Both the position numbers and the translations under genes were made by a program. A stretch of 64,000 bases of DNA, from NCBI RefSeq assembly GCF_001514235.1, contig NZ_KQ948924.1, forward strand, positions 813,832-877,831, in the 5' to 3' direction. Below are positions 1-8,874 of the stretch, in pieces; position 1 is the first letter of the stretch; each line of letters opens with the position of its first letter. The stretch is from Streptomyces caeruleatus (lineage in GTDB: Bacteria; Actinomycetota; Actinomycetes; Streptomycetales; Streptomycetaceae). The notes under the pieces were generated by a model that saw only the letters and a program-made list of their open reading frames with translations, did not search any database and had not been told where the DNA came from.

Positions 1-409
1 CCGTGGTGACGTACACCCCGCCGGGCCGCAGCACGCGGGCGCACTCACCGACACTGGTCCGCACGTCGTCGTCGGTCCGGGCCAGGTGCAGCAGCCACAC
101 GCTGCTGACGGCGTCGAACCCGCCGTCCCCGAACGGCAGCCGGCGGCTGTCGGCGAGCACGACCGAGCCGGGCAGACGGGCCGCGGCGCGCCGGGCCATG
201 GCGGCCGCGAGGTCGACGCCGGTCACGCTCAGGCCGTCGCGCGCGGCGGCGAGCCGCCGGGTGACGATGCCGGTGCCGCAGGCCACGTCGAGCAGGCGCC
301 GTGTCCCGGCCGGCAGGAGTCCCAGCACCGCCTCCGCCGCGGCCGCCGCCCTGGGTTCGCCGCCGCGCGAGGCGTCGTAACGCTCCGCTTCCTCGTCGTA
401 GTCCAGCAC
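1..409 (-). CDS. Class I SAM-dependent methyltransferase (C-terminus outside window)
   Basis: The gene runs off the left edge, so only the first 136 codons are present. The N-terminus (MLDYDEEAERYDASRGGEPR) is typical of small-molecule methyltransferases. SAM-binding motif I is visible as LLDVACGTGIVTRRLA, an acidic residue follows in VTGVDLAAAMA, and a later stretch reads LPFGDGGFDAV followed by ECARVLRPGGVY, the usual post-I and motif III pattern. The GTG at 409 lies six bases after the stop of the upstream pterin dehydratase gene on the same strand, so the two are probably co-transcribed. The substrate cannot be told from sequence. Confidence 0.85.
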   Translation of the reverse strand, partial: MLDYDEEAERYDASRGGEPRAAAAAEAVLGLLPAGTRRLLDVACGTGIVTRRLAAARDGLSVTGVDLAAAMARRAAARLPGSVVLADSRRLPFGDGGFDAVSSVWLLHLARTDDDVRTSVGECARVLRPGGVYVTT

Positions 410-414
410 ACCCT

Positions 415-717
415 TCAGTCTGCCCCGTGGCCCGGGGCGAGATCCTCGATCCTGCGGGCGAGTGCGAAGTCCCGCTCGGTCACGGCGCTCACGGTGTGGG
501 TGTTCACGGTGAGGGAGATCGTGTTGTAGCCCAGGGTGAGGTCGGAGTGGTGGTCGAGCTCCTCCTGGACCTGGGCGATGTGCACGACCATCGCCGTGGC
601 CGCGAAGTGCGAGGGGAGCCGGTAGGAGCGGGCGATGCGGTCGCCGTCCAGCGACCAGCCGGGCAGCTCCGCGAGCCGGTCCTCGATCTCCTTCTGCGAC
701 AGCGGTTCGAGGGGCAT
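415..717 (-). CDS. 4a-hydroxytetrahydrobiopterin dehydratase (pterin-4a-carbinolamine dehydratase)
   Basis: A 100-residue protein of the PCD/DCoH family, which dehydrates 4a-hydroxytetrahydropterin and so recycles the cofactor of aromatic amino acid hydroxylases. Length matches the family, and the active-site histidines are visible in DHHSD (about residues 55-59) and NTHTV (about 74). An in-frame start exists about 100 bases further upstream, but the ATG at 717 is preceded by a strong GGAAGGAG and matches family length, so it was chosen. It is followed immediately by a methyltransferase gene and preceded by an ADP-ribosylglycohydrolase gene on the same strand. No aromatic hydroxylase gene is in the window. 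Confidence 0.88.
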   Translation of the reverse strand: MPLEPLSQKEIEDRLAELPGWSLDGDRIARSYRLPSHFAATAMVVHIAQVQEELDHHSDLTLGYNTISLTVNTHTVSAVTERDFALARRIEDLAPGHGAD

Positions 718-805
718 GGCCTCGCTCCTTCCTGAACGGGCGGCTTCGTCTTCAGACTGCCACAGGCGGGGCGCGGCGGCCCTGGTCAGACCGGTGGCCG
801 GCGGG

Positions 806-1894
806 TCAGCGGCGGACACTTTCGGCCGCCAGGTCGTCGGCGAGCGCGGCGATCTGCGCCCGGCCCTCGACCTGCTCCACCCACTCGTGCGGGAGGCCGG
901 GGTCGCCGTACCGGGCGCCGAGGAGGTTTCCGCAGATGGAACCGGTGGAGTCGCTGTCGCCGGAGTGGTTGACGGCCAGCAGCAGGGCGTCCCGCACGGA
1001 GGGCGTGACGAGGGCGCAGTACACGCCGATGGCGAGGGCCTGCTCGGCGACCCAGCCCTCCCCCAGCCTCTCGACCTTCTCCGCGCTGGGCGATCCCGCC
1101 CCGGCCAGGTCCAGCGCCGCGGTGAGCGCGGCCGAGGTCTCCTCGTGGCCGGGGTGGCGCTTCAGGAGCCGCAGGGTGCGCAGTACGGCGCCTTCCAGGG
1201 ACTCGCCGGCGACGACGTGCGCCACGATGGCGGCCAGCGCGCCGGACGCGTAGTAGCCGGTGGGGTGACCGTGGGTGATCTGGGCGGCGCGGGCGGCCAT
1301 GGCGAAGGCCGGGTCGGGGGCGTTCAGCAGGCCGAAGGGCGCCGAGCGCATCACCGCGCCGCAGCCCTTGGAGTCGGGGTTGACCTCGCCGGGTTTGCCG
1401 TCGAGGGCGAGCCCCGGATCGGGGGCGTACATCTGGGCCACCCCGGACACGCACGCGTTGCCGGGAGCACGGCGGGCGTACAGCCAGGCCTGGGTGATCA
1501 GCCCGCCCTCGGGGGCGCCGCTCTGTGGCGGTGCGGCGTGCTCGGGGCCCGGGTGGCGCTGGGTCTCCAGCCAGCGCTCGTACGCCCAGCGCACCAGCAG
1601 CGCCCAGCCGCCGCCGATGCCCTTCAGCCGCTCCCGCCGATGCGCCTGGATGAGCCCCTCCGCGGTGAACAGGGTCATCTGCGTGTCGTCACTGATCCGG
1701 GCCACGTCGCTGTCCCCGGCGAACACCGGCCCGGTCACCCCGCGCTCGCCGTGCGCCGCGCGGATCCGCTCCAGCGAGCTGAACTCGACGGGATAGCCGA
1801 GGGCGTCCCCGAGGGCCCCGCCGAGCAGACAGCCACGCACCCGGGCGCGGTACACGGCCTCTCCCACCAGGGACGACGTCCAAGGCTCAGTCAT
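806..1894 (-). CDS. ADP-ribosylglycohydrolase family protein
   Basis: A 362-residue protein of the ADP-ribosylglycohydrolase (DraG/ARH) family, dinuclear metal enzymes that remove ADP-ribose from proteins or nucleotides. The diagnostic motifs are present: GCLLGGALGDALGYPVEF near the N-terminus, DDTQMTLFTAEGL with the metal-binding aspartates at about residue 70, and HSGDSDSTGSICGNLLGA near the C-terminus. GAGGAG lies 8 bases before the ATG. It is divergent from an HTH regulator gene only 30 bp away, so that regulator may control it; this is inference. Whether the target is dinitrogenase reductase-like, Arg-ADP-ribose or another substrate is unknown. Confidence 0.9.
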   Translation of the reverse strand: MTEPWTSSLVGEAVYRARVRGCLLGGALGDALGYPVEFSSLERIRAAHGERGVTGPVFAGDSDVARISDDTQMTLFTAEGLIQAHRRERLKGIGGGWALLVRWAYERWLETQRHPGPEHAAPPQSGAPEGGLITQAWLYARRAPGNACVSGVAQMYAPDPGLALDGKPGEVNPDSKGCGAVMRSAPFGLLNAPDPAFAMAARAAQITHGHPTGYYASGALAAIVAHVVAGESLEGAVLRTLRLLKRHPGHEETSAALTAALDLAGAGSPSAEKVERLGEGWVAEQALAIGVYCALVTPSVRDALLLAVNHSGDSDSTGSICGNLLGARYGDPGLPHEWVEQVEGRAQIAALADDLAAESVRR

Positions 1895-1924
1895 CGCACG
1901 CACTCCTCGACTACGGTCGTACAC

Positions 1925-2757
1925 ATGACCATTGTCCCGCCCGAAGGCGCCGCGCCCGCCGCCACCCCCACCGACCACGGCGTGGGCCCGCTGCTGCGGG
2001 CCTGGCGGGAGCAACGGCGGGTCAGCCAGCTGGAGTTGGCGCTGCGGGCCGACTCGTCGGCGCGGCACATCAGCTTCATCGAGACGGGCCGTTCCCGGCC
2101 GAGCGAGGAGATGGTGCTGCGGCTGGCCGAGCACCTGGACGTGCCGGTAAGGGAGCGCAACGCGCTGCTGCTGGCCGCCGGTTATGCCCCGCGCTACCCG
2201 GAGACCCCGCTGGACGACCCTTCGCTGGACGCGCTCCGCGCGGGCATGGAGCAGCTCATCCAGGGCTACGAGCCCTACCCGGCCCTCGTGGTCGACGCGA
2301 TGTACGACGTGCACGCGGCCAACCGGGGCATCCTGATGCTGCTGGACGGCATCCCCGAGCACCTCCTCACGGCCCCGCTGAACGCGATGCGCCTGACCCT
2401 GCACCCGGAGGGCCCGCCCCGCGCATCCGCAACCTGCGCGAATGGCGCGGCCATCTGCTGGCCCAGATGGACCGGCAGATCGCCCTGCGCCGCTCCGACC
2501 CACTGCGCCGGCTGTACGACGAGGTGGCCGCGTATCCGGTACCGGAGGAGCCACCCGGGGCCGCCGAACCGGCCGCGCCGGTCCCCTACTTCGCGCTGCC
2601 GTTGCGGATCGAGCACGGAGGCCGGGTCCTGTCCTTCGTCTCCTCCATCTCGACCTTCAACACCCCCATGGACGTGACCGTCGCCGAGCTGGCCATCGAG
2701 ACCCTCCTCCCGGCCGACCCGGCGACGGTCAAGTACCTTCAGTCACTGCTTCCCTGA
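1925..2757 (+). pseudogene. MmyB-like XRE-family regulator, interrupted by a frameshift near 2415
   Basis: The first part encodes an N-terminal helix-turn-helix (about residues 18-75) and the beginning of an MmyB-type ligand-binding domain. The expected continuation (APRIRNLREW and onwards, to LQSLLP at the TGA ending 2757) lies in the -1 frame. Family members usually read LHPEGLAPRI here, so loss of one base in the GC-rich run around 2410-2420 explains the break. Without a frame change the product acquires an unrelated tail. This may be a true mutation or a sequencing error. No Shine-Dalgarno sequence is seen before the ATG, so translation could be leaderless. It is divergent from the ADP-ribosylglycohydrolase gene. 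Confidence 0.8.
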
Positions 2758-3164
2758 CGCAACCTCAGCGCCATGTACTGAAGCCCGCCGAAACCGGCGA
2801 CGGTGAGCGCCTGGACCACGGTCCACACCCCGCCCACCGTGCTCGGCGACAGCCACAGCGCGAGGGCGAGGCAACTCAGCACGCTCCAGGCCAGGTTGGC
2901 CTCGATCACGGCCCGTACGGGGAGCTCGGCGGGACGCGCACGCGAGGCGAGGAAGCCGACGCCGACGCCATACACGGCGAGAAAGGCACCGAGCCCCAGC
3001 AGCAGCCCGTCGTCGACCCCGAGCAGCCGTCCCAGCGGCCCGGAGGCGGCGAGGTAGGCGAGCCCGTTCGCCCCGGTCACCACGGCGTCCAGGGCCAGAA
3101 GGCGGCGCAGCACGGTCTGCGGGTCGGAGGTCCGGGTGAGCGCGGCGAGCGAGGTGGCGGACAT
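2739..3164 (-). CDS. Small integral membrane protein (four predicted helices)
   Basis: A 141-residue hydrophobic protein with about four membrane segments (approximately residues 25-45, 53-73, 88-105 and 113-132). The ATG at 3164 is preceded by GGAAGGTGAT. I do not recognise a named family; similar uncharacterised integral membrane proteins of this size are common in Streptomyces. Its 3' end overlaps the end of the convergent HTH gene by 19 bases. The region upstream, shared with the divergent Scr1-type regulator gene, holds a perfect palindrome at 3233-3249. Confidence 0.72.
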   Translation of the reverse strand: MSATSLAALTRTSDPQTVLRRLLALDAVVTGANGLAYLAASGPLGRLLGVDDGLLLGLGAFLAVYGVGVGFLASRARPAELPVRAVIEANLAWSVLSCLALALWLSPSTVGGVWTVVQALTVAGFGGLQYMALRLRQGSSD

Positions 3165-3232
3165 GGTGCATCACCTTCCGTCGAGGTCGAACTGCGATGA
3201 CCCAACGGTTTCGCGAATGAGCGAGGAGGTCG

Positions 3233-3249
3233 ATTACCTGCGAGGTAAT
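3233..3249. promoter_or_regulatory. Perfect inverted repeat, candidate operator
   Basis: ATTACCT-GCG-AGGTAAT is a perfect 7-bp inverted repeat with a 3-bp centre. It sits in the intergenic region between the divergent membrane protein gene (start 3164) and HTH regulator gene (start 3351), and is AT-richer than its surroundings. The placement and symmetry suit a repressor binding site, possibly for the adjacent regulator; no binding evidence exists. Confidence 0.45.
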
Positions 3250-3350
3250 GCGGGCCGACGACAACGTCCTCAGTGACCACCCCAATGGATCCCCGCAGCA
3301 AACCCTGGCACACTGCTCGACGTATTTCCGGCGCGTAGGGGAGGCGTGGC

Positions 3351-4214
3351 GTGAGTGAGCGGCGACCCGCGCCCACCGTGGGTCAAGTAGTGCTCGGCAA
3401 GCGCCTGCAGGAGCTGCGCGAAGCGGCGAACCTGGGGCGCGACGAAGCCGCACGCGTGTTGCGCGTGGCCCCGGCGACCGTACGCCGGATGGAGACGGCC
3501 GAGGTCGCCCTGAAGATCCCGTACGTGCAGGTCCTGCTGGAGACGTACGGCGTACCGGAGGACGAGGCGACCGCCTTCGTCACCCTGGCCGAGGAGGCCA
3601 ACCAGCCCGGCTGGTGGCAGCGCTTCCACGACGTGCTGCCGGACTGGTTCAGCCTGTACGTCAGCCTGGAGGGCGCCGCCCGCATCGTCCGCTCCTACGA
3701 GGCGCACTTCGTGCCGGGCCTGCTCCAGACCGAGGACTACGCCCGTGCCGTACTGGAGGCCGGGACCATCGGGCAGACGGGGCCGGAGACCATAGAGCGG
3801 CATGTGTCGCTGCGCATGGCACGGCAGCGGCTGCTGGAACGCCCGGACCCCCCTCACCTGTGGGTGATCATGGAGGAGACGGTGCTGCGGCGGCCGGTGA
3901 GCGTCCGTGGCGAGGTGATGCGCGGCCAGGTGGACAAGCTCCTGGAGTTCGCCGAGCGCGACCGGGTCACGTTGCAGATCGCCGAGTTCGCCGCCGGCCC
4001 GCACCCGGGGACGTACGCGCCCTTCAGCCTGTTCCGGTTCGCCGAGCCCGAGCTGCCCGACATGGTCTACACGGAGTACCTGACCGGCGCCCTGTATCTG
4101 GACTCCCGCACGGAGGTCGCCACGCATCTGGAGGTCCTCGACCACATGTCGACGGCCGCCGCGTCGGCCGAGCGCACGAAGAAGATCCTGCGGGAGTTCC
4201 GCGAGAGCTGCTGA
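3351..4214 (+). CDS. Scr1-family HTH regulator with DUF5753 domain
   Basis: A 287-residue protein with an N-terminal helix-turn-helix (about residues 12-70, including LGKRLQELREAANLGRDEAA and VAPATVRRMETAE) and a C-terminal DUF5753 domain (about 100-280: VPGLLQTEDYARAV, RQRLLERPDPP, HPGTYAPFSLFRF). Such proteins accompany developmental and antibiotic control genes in Streptomyces. The GTG start has GGGGAGG upstream. Next, 37 bases downstream, is a DUF574-type methyltransferase, a recurring neighbour of this regulator class. The small DUF397 protein that often completes such clusters was not found here. Confidence 0.9.
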   Translation: MSERRPAPTVGQVVLGKRLQELREAANLGRDEAARVLRVAPATVRRMETAEVALKIPYVQVLLETYGVPEDEATAFVTLAEEANQPGWWQRFHDVLPDWFSLYVSLEGAARIVRSYEAHFVPGLLQTEDYARAVLEAGTIGQTGPETIERHVSLRMARQRLLERPDPPHLWVIMEETVLRRPVSVRGEVMRGQVDKLLEFAERDRVTLQIAEFAAGPHPGTYAPFSLFRFAEPELPDMVYTEYLTGALYLDSRTEVATHLEVLDHMSTAAASAERTKKILREFRESC

Positions 4215-4251
4215 CCCACGAGCAGGCCCGACCCCGAGGAGAGCACACGGC

Positions 4252-5067
4252 ATGACCGGATCCGAGTCCGCGCCCGTCCGTATCGACACCAGCCGCCCGC
4301 ATCCGGCCCGCGTGTACGACTGGTGGCTGGGCGGCAAGGACAACTACCCGGTGGACGAGGAGCTCGCCCGCAGGATCCTCGCCGTGGACAGCAGCGCGGT
4401 GCGCGGGGCGCGCGCCAACCGCCGGTTCATGCACCGGGCCGTCGCCACGGTCGCCGAGGCCGGCGTCCGCCAGTTCCTGGACATCGGCACGGGCATCCCC
4501 ACCGAACCCAACCTGCACCAGGTGGCGCAGGGCGTCGCGGCTCAGGCGAAGGTCGTGTACGCCGACAACGACCCGATCGTCCTGCGCCACGCCCAGGCCC
4601 TGCTGCACGGCTCCGCCGAGGGCACCACCGCCTATGTGCACGCGGACGTCCGTGACGTCGACGCGCTGCTGGCCCGGGCCGCCGAGTCCCTGGACTTCGG
4701 GGCACCCGTCGCGTTGTCCCTGGTCGCGCTGACCCACTATCTGGGCGCCGAGCCGGACGGCGACGACGTCTACGGCCTGCTGGCGAGGTACGTGGCCGCG
4801 CTGGCCCCCGGCAGCTATCTGATCCTTTCGCAGGTCACCCCCGATCTGAACCCCGCCGCGATCGACAAGGCCGCCGAGCACTTCCGGCGCAGCGGCACCT
4901 CCTTCCACCCCCGCTCGCTCCCCGAGTTCTCCCGCTTCTTCGACGGTCTGGAGCTGCTCGGTCCCGGTGTGATCCCGGTGTCCGGCTGGCGTCCCGGGCC
5001 CGAGGACGTGGCGGCCCAGGCGGAGGGCATCGTGCCGGTGTACGCGGGGGTCGCCCGCAAGGCGTGA
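4252..5067 (+). CDS. SAM-dependent methyltransferase, DUF574 type
   Basis: A 271-residue member of the actinobacterial S-adenosylmethionine-dependent methyltransferase family once called DUF574. The signature N-terminus RPHPARVYDWWLGGKDNYPVD is clear, followed by QFLDIGTGIPTEPNLH (SAM site, about residues 76-91), VVYADNDPIVL, and ILSQVTPD. GAGGAG precedes the ATG. It follows the Scr1-type regulator by 37 bases and is probably co-transcribed with it. The methyl acceptor is unknown; in related loci these enzymes are linked to development or specialised metabolism, but that is an inference from context. Confidence 0.9.
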   Translation: MTGSESAPVRIDTSRPHPARVYDWWLGGKDNYPVDEELARRILAVDSSAVRGARANRRFMHRAVATVAEAGVRQFLDIGTGIPTEPNLHQVAQGVAAQAKVVYADNDPIVLRHAQALLHGSAEGTTAYVHADVRDVDALLARAAESLDFGAPVALSLVALTHYLGAEPDGDDVYGLLARYVAALAPGSYLILSQVTPDLNPAAIDKAAEHFRRSGTSFHPRSLPEFSRFFDGLELLGPGVIPVSGWRPGPEDVAAQAEGIVPVYAGVARKA

Positions 5068-5091
5068 AGCCGGGGACAGGCCGCGGGTCTG

Positions 5092-5103
5092 ACCCGTACG
5101 GGT
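5092..5103. promoter_or_regulatory. 12-bp palindrome upstream of narG
   Basis: ACCCGTACGGGT is a perfect palindrome 67 bases before the narG start. It lies just after the methyltransferase stop, so it could be an operator for the nar operon or part of a weak hairpin. No CRP/FNR-type or DevR-type site was recognised nearby. Confidence 0.25.
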
Positions 5104-5169
5104 GCGGTGAAGGGGTGCGCTCCCGCGCTCCGCCATAGGTTCGGCCGTAGGGCAAGCAAGGGAGCGCCT

Positions 5170-8100
5170 GTGACCGACACGGAGATACCGCCCACCCCGC
5201 CCGCCGAGCCGCCCCCCGAACCGGGCGCGGCGCTGCTCAGGGCGGGCAGGTTCTTCCGGCCGGGCACGCCCGCGCCCGATCTGCACAGCGTCGCGCTGAC
5301 CGGCGGGCGCGAGGCGGACGCCTTCTACCGGGACCGGTGGAGCCACGACAAGGTCGTGAACTCCACGCACGGCGTGAACTGCACCGGCTCCTGCCGCTGG
5401 AAGGTGTACGTCAAGGACGGCATCATCACCTGGGAGACCCAGCAGACCGACTACCCGAGCGTCGGCCCCGACCGCCCCGAGTACGAGCCCCGCGGCTGCC
5501 CTCGCGGCGCCGCTTTCTCCTGGTACACCTACTCCCCCACCCGGGTCCGCTACCCGTACGTCCGCGGGGTGCTCCTGGAGATGTACCGGGAGGCGAAGGA
5601 ACGGCTCCGGGACCCCGTCCTGGCCTGGGCCGACATCCAGAACGACCCCGAGCGCCGCCGCCGCTACCAGCGGGCACGCGGCAAGGGCGGTCTGGTAAGG
5701 GCGAGTTGGGACGAGGCGGTCGAGCTGGTCGCCGCGGCCCACGTCCACACGATCAGGACGTACGGCCCCGACCGCATCGCCGGTTTCTCCCCCATCCCCG
5801 CGATGTCGATGGTGTCGCACGCGGCGGGCGCCCGTTTCCACTCCCTGATCGGCGCCCCGATGCTGTCGTTCTACGACTGGTACGCCGACCTGCCCGTCGC
5901 CTCCCCGCAGGTCTTCGGCGACCAGACCGACGTGCCGGAGTCGGGCGACTGGTGGGACGCGGCGTATCTGATGATGTGGGGCTCGAACGTCCCCGTGACC
6001 CGCACCCCGGACGCGCACTGGATGGCGGAGGCCCGCTACCGGGGCCAGAAGGTCGTGGTGGTCGCGCCCGACTACGCCGACAACGCCAAGTTCGCCGACG
6101 AGTGGCTGCACCCGCACCCCGGCACGGACGGCGCGCTGGCGCTCGCCATGGGCCACGTCATCCTCAAGGAGTTCTTCGTCGACCGCGAGACGCCGTTCTT
6201 CGCGGACTACGTACGGCGGTTCACCGACCTGCCCTTCCTGGTCACCCTGGAGGAACGGGACGGCGCCCATGTCCCCGCGAAGTTCCTGCGCGCCTCGGAT
6301 TTGGGCCAGCAGGGCGGGAGCGCCGAGTGGAAGACGGTCGTGCTCGACGAGGTGTCGGGGCGCGCGGTCGCCCCGAACGGCTCCCTGGGCTTCCGCTGGT
6401 CCGAGTCGGGCGAGGGCAGGTGGAACCTCGAACTCGGCGAGATACGCCCGCAGTTGAGCCTGTACGGCAGTCAAGTTGCCGTCGGTGTCGAGGTGCTGCT
6501 GCCGCGCTTCGACACCGAGGGCGGGGCGCACGGGCAGGGGCGCGGGGGCGTCGTACGGCGCGGTGTCCCGGCGACACAGCTCGGCGGCGTGAACGGCCCG
6601 CTGGTGACGACGGTCTTCGATCTGCTGCTGGCGCAGTACGGGGTGGGGCGGCAGGGGCTGCCGGGCCGCTGGCCGGCGTCCTACGACGATCCGGACGCGC
6701 CCGGCACACCCGCCTGGCAGCAGGCCCACACCTCCGTCCCCGCGGCCAAGTGCGTACGGATCGCACGGGAGTTCGCGCGCACGGCCGAGCGGTCCAAGGG
6801 CCGCTGCATGATCCTGATGGGTGCCGGCACCAACCACTGGTTCCACTCCGAGACGATCTACCGCGCCTTCCTCGCGCTGCTCCAGCTCACCGGCTGCCAG
6901 GGCCGCAACGGCGGCGGCTGGGCGCACTACGTCGGCCAGGAGAAGTGCCGTCCGGTGACCGGCTGGGCGACGCTCGCGGCGGCGTCGGACTGGTCGCGGC
7001 CGCCGCGGCAGATGATCGGCACCGCGTACTGGTTCCTCAACACCGACCAGTGGCGCTACGACGGGTTCACGGCCGACGTGCTCGCCTCGCCGCTCGGTGC
7101 GGGCCGGTTCCGGGGGATGACGGGCGCGGACTGTCTCGCGCTGTCGGCGCGGGTGGGATGGATGCCGTCGTATCCGACCTTCGACCGCAATCCGCTGGAG
7201 CTGGGCGAGACCTTCGGTGATCCGGTGGCCCGGGTGGTGGCCGAACTGCGGGCGGGCACCCTGAAGTTCGCATGCGAGGATCCCGACGCGCCGGAGAACT
7301 GGCCGCGCGTGCTGACGCTGTGGCGCGCCAACCTGCTCGGCTCGTCGGCGAAGGGCGCGGAGTACTTCACCCGGCATCTGCTGGGCACGCACTCGTCCCT
7401 CCAGGCCGAGGAGGCCCCCGAGGACGTACGGCCGCGGGACGTGACCTGGCGTGACGAGGCCCCCGAGGGCAAGCTCGACCTGCTGCTGTCGCTGGACTTC
7501 CGGCAGACGTCGTCCACGCTGCTGTCGGACGTCGTGCTGCCCGCCGCGACCTGGTACGAGAAGCACGACCTGTCCAGCACGGACATGCACCCCTACGTGC
7601 ACTCCTTCACCCCGGCCGTGGATCCGCCGTGGCAGGCGCGCACCGACTTCGACACCTTCAAGGCGCTGGCCGAACGGCTGAGTGAGCTGGCCGTCGACCA
7701 TCTCGGCGTCCGTAAGGACCTGGTGGCGACCCCGCTGCAGCACGACACCCCGGGCGAGATCGCCCAGCCGGGCGGGGTCGTGCTGGACTGGCGGCGCGGG
7801 GAGTGCGATCCGGTGCCCGGCAGGACGATGCCCCAACTGACCGTCGTGGAGCGGGACTACACGGCGATCGGCGCCAAGTTCGCCGCGCTCGGGCCGCTGG
7901 TCGAGCAGCTCGGCCTGCCGACCAAGGGGATCACGCTGAAGCCGGACGAGGAGGTCGAGGACCTCCGGCACCTGAACGGCGTCACCGCCGACGGCCGTCC
8001 CTTGCTCGACACGGCCGTGAAGGCCGCGAACACCGTCCTCGCCCTCTCCGGCACCACCAACGGCCGCCTCGCCACCCAGGGCTTTCGCACCCTTGAGGCC

Positions 8101-8874
8101 CGCACCGGGCAGGAGATGGCGCACCTCGCGGCCGAGCACGAAGCCAAGCGGGTCACCTACGCGGACACGCAGGCCGCGCCCGTGCCGGTGATCACCTCGC
8201 CGGAGTGGTCGGGCAGCGAGTCGGGCGGACGCCGCTACACCGCCTTCACCCTGAACACCGAGCACCTCAAGCCCTGGCACACCCTCACCGGCCGCCAGCA
8301 CTTCTTCCTGGACCACGACTGGATCCACGAGCTCGGCGAGGCCCTGCCCGTGTACCGGCCGCCGCTGGACATGAACAAGCTGTTCGGCGAGCCGCGCCTC
8401 GGCCCGGACGGGCAGCGGGAGGTGACGGTCCGCTATCTCACCCCGCACAACAAGTGGTCCATCCACTCCGAGTACCAGGACAACCTGTTCATGCTGGCCC
8501 TCTCGCGCGGCGGCCAGAACATCTGGATGTCTCCGCAGGACGCGGACGCGATCGGCGTCGTCGACAACGACTGGGTGGAGGCGGTCAACCGCAACGGCGT
8601 GGTCGTCGCCCGGGCCGTCGTCTCGCACCGGATGCCGGCCGGCACCGTCTACATGCACCACGCGCAGGAACGCACGGTCGCCGTGCCGAAGACCGAGACC
8701 ACCGGCATGCGCGGCGGCATCCACAACTCACTCACCCGGCTGATCCTCAAACCGTCCCATCTCGTCGGCGGCTACGCCCAGTTGTCCTGGGCGTTCAACT
8801 ACCTGGGCCCGACGGGCAACCAGCGCGACGAGGTGACGGTGATCCGCCGCTGCAGCCAGGAGGTCGAGTACTGA
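5170..8874 (+). CDS. narG: Respiratory nitrate reductase alpha subunit
   Basis: A 1234-residue molybdoenzyme catalytic subunit that reduces nitrate to nitrite in the cytoplasm-facing membrane-bound NarGHI complex. The N-terminal FS0 iron-sulfur cluster ligands are present as H67, C71, C75 and C110, with the same Cys spacing as Escherichia coli NarG. The Mo-coordinating aspartate lies in FYDWYADLPVASPQ (about D236). The GTG at 5170 is chosen over an upstream in-frame start because AAGGGAG precedes it and the length fits. It begins a tight narGHJI operon with overlapping stop/start codons. Streptomyces commonly carry more than one nar operon for survival of hypoxia. Confidence 0.97.
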   Translation: MTDTEIPPTPPAEPPPEPGAALLRAGRFFRPGTPAPDLHSVALTGGREADAFYRDRWSHDKVVNSTHGVNCTGSCRWKVYVKDGIITWETQQTDYPSVGPDRPEYEPRGCPRGAAFSWYTYSPTRVRYPYVRGVLLEMYREAKERLRDPVLAWADIQNDPERRRRYQRARGKGGLVRASWDEAVELVAAAHVHTIRTYGPDRIAGFSPIPAMSMVSHAAGARFHSLIGAPMLSFYDWYADLPVASPQVFGDQTDVPESGDWWDAAYLMMWGSNVPVTRTPDAHWMAEARYRGQKVVVVAPDYADNAKFADEWLHPHPGTDGALALAMGHVILKEFFVDRETPFFADYVRRFTDLPFLVTLEERDGAHVPAKFLRASDLGQQGGSAEWKTVVLDEVSGRAVAPNGSLGFRWSESGEGRWNLELGEIRPQLSLYGSQVAVGVEVLLPRFDTEGGAHGQGRGGVVRRGVPATQLGGVNGPLVTTVFDLLLAQYGVGRQGLPGRWPASYDDPDAPGTPAWQQAHTSVPAAKCVRIAREFARTAERSKGRCMILMGAGTNHWFHSETIYRAFLALLQLTGCQGRNGGGWAHYVGQEKCRPVTGWATLAAASDWSRPPRQMIGTAYWFLNTDQWRYDGFTADVLASPLGAGRFRGMTGADCLALSARVGWMPSYPTFDRNPLELGETFGDPVARVVAELRAGTLKFACEDPDAPENWPRVLTLWRANLLGSSAKGAEYFTRHLLGTHSSLQAEEAPEDVRPRDVTWRDEAPEGKLDLLLSLDFRQTSSTLLSDVVLPAATWYEKHDLSSTDMHPYVHSFTPAVDPPWQARTDFDTFKALAERLSELAVDHLGVRKDLVATPLQHDTPGEIAQPGGVVLDWRRGECDPVPGRTMPQLTVVERDYTAIGAKFAALGPLVEQLGLPTKGITLKPDEEVEDLRHLNGVTADGRPLLDTAVKAANTVLALSGTTNGRLATQGFRTLEARTGQEMAHLAAEHEAKRVTYADTQAAPVPVITSPEWSGSESGGRRYTAFTLNTEHLKPWHTLTGRQHFFLDHDWIHELGEALPVYRPPLDMNKLFGEPRLGPDGQREVTVRYLTPHNKWSIHSEYQDNLFMLALSRGGQNIWMSPQDADAIGVVDNDWVEAVNRNGVVVARAVVSHRMPAGTVYMHHAQERTVAVPKTETTGMRGGIHNSLTRLILKPSHLVGGYAQLSWAFNYLGPTGNQRDEVTVIRRCSQEVEY

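Noticed and set aside
4252..5067. A specialised-metabolite gene cluster around the methyltransferase and regulator genes
   Set aside because: No PKS, NRPS, terpene synthase or RiPP genes are found anywhere in the window.
4024..8724. A 1566-codon open frame on the minus strand opposite narG
   Set aside because: It is the antisense shadow of narG and its upstream neighbours. High GC at third positions leaves long open antisense frames; there is no RBS or recognisable family.
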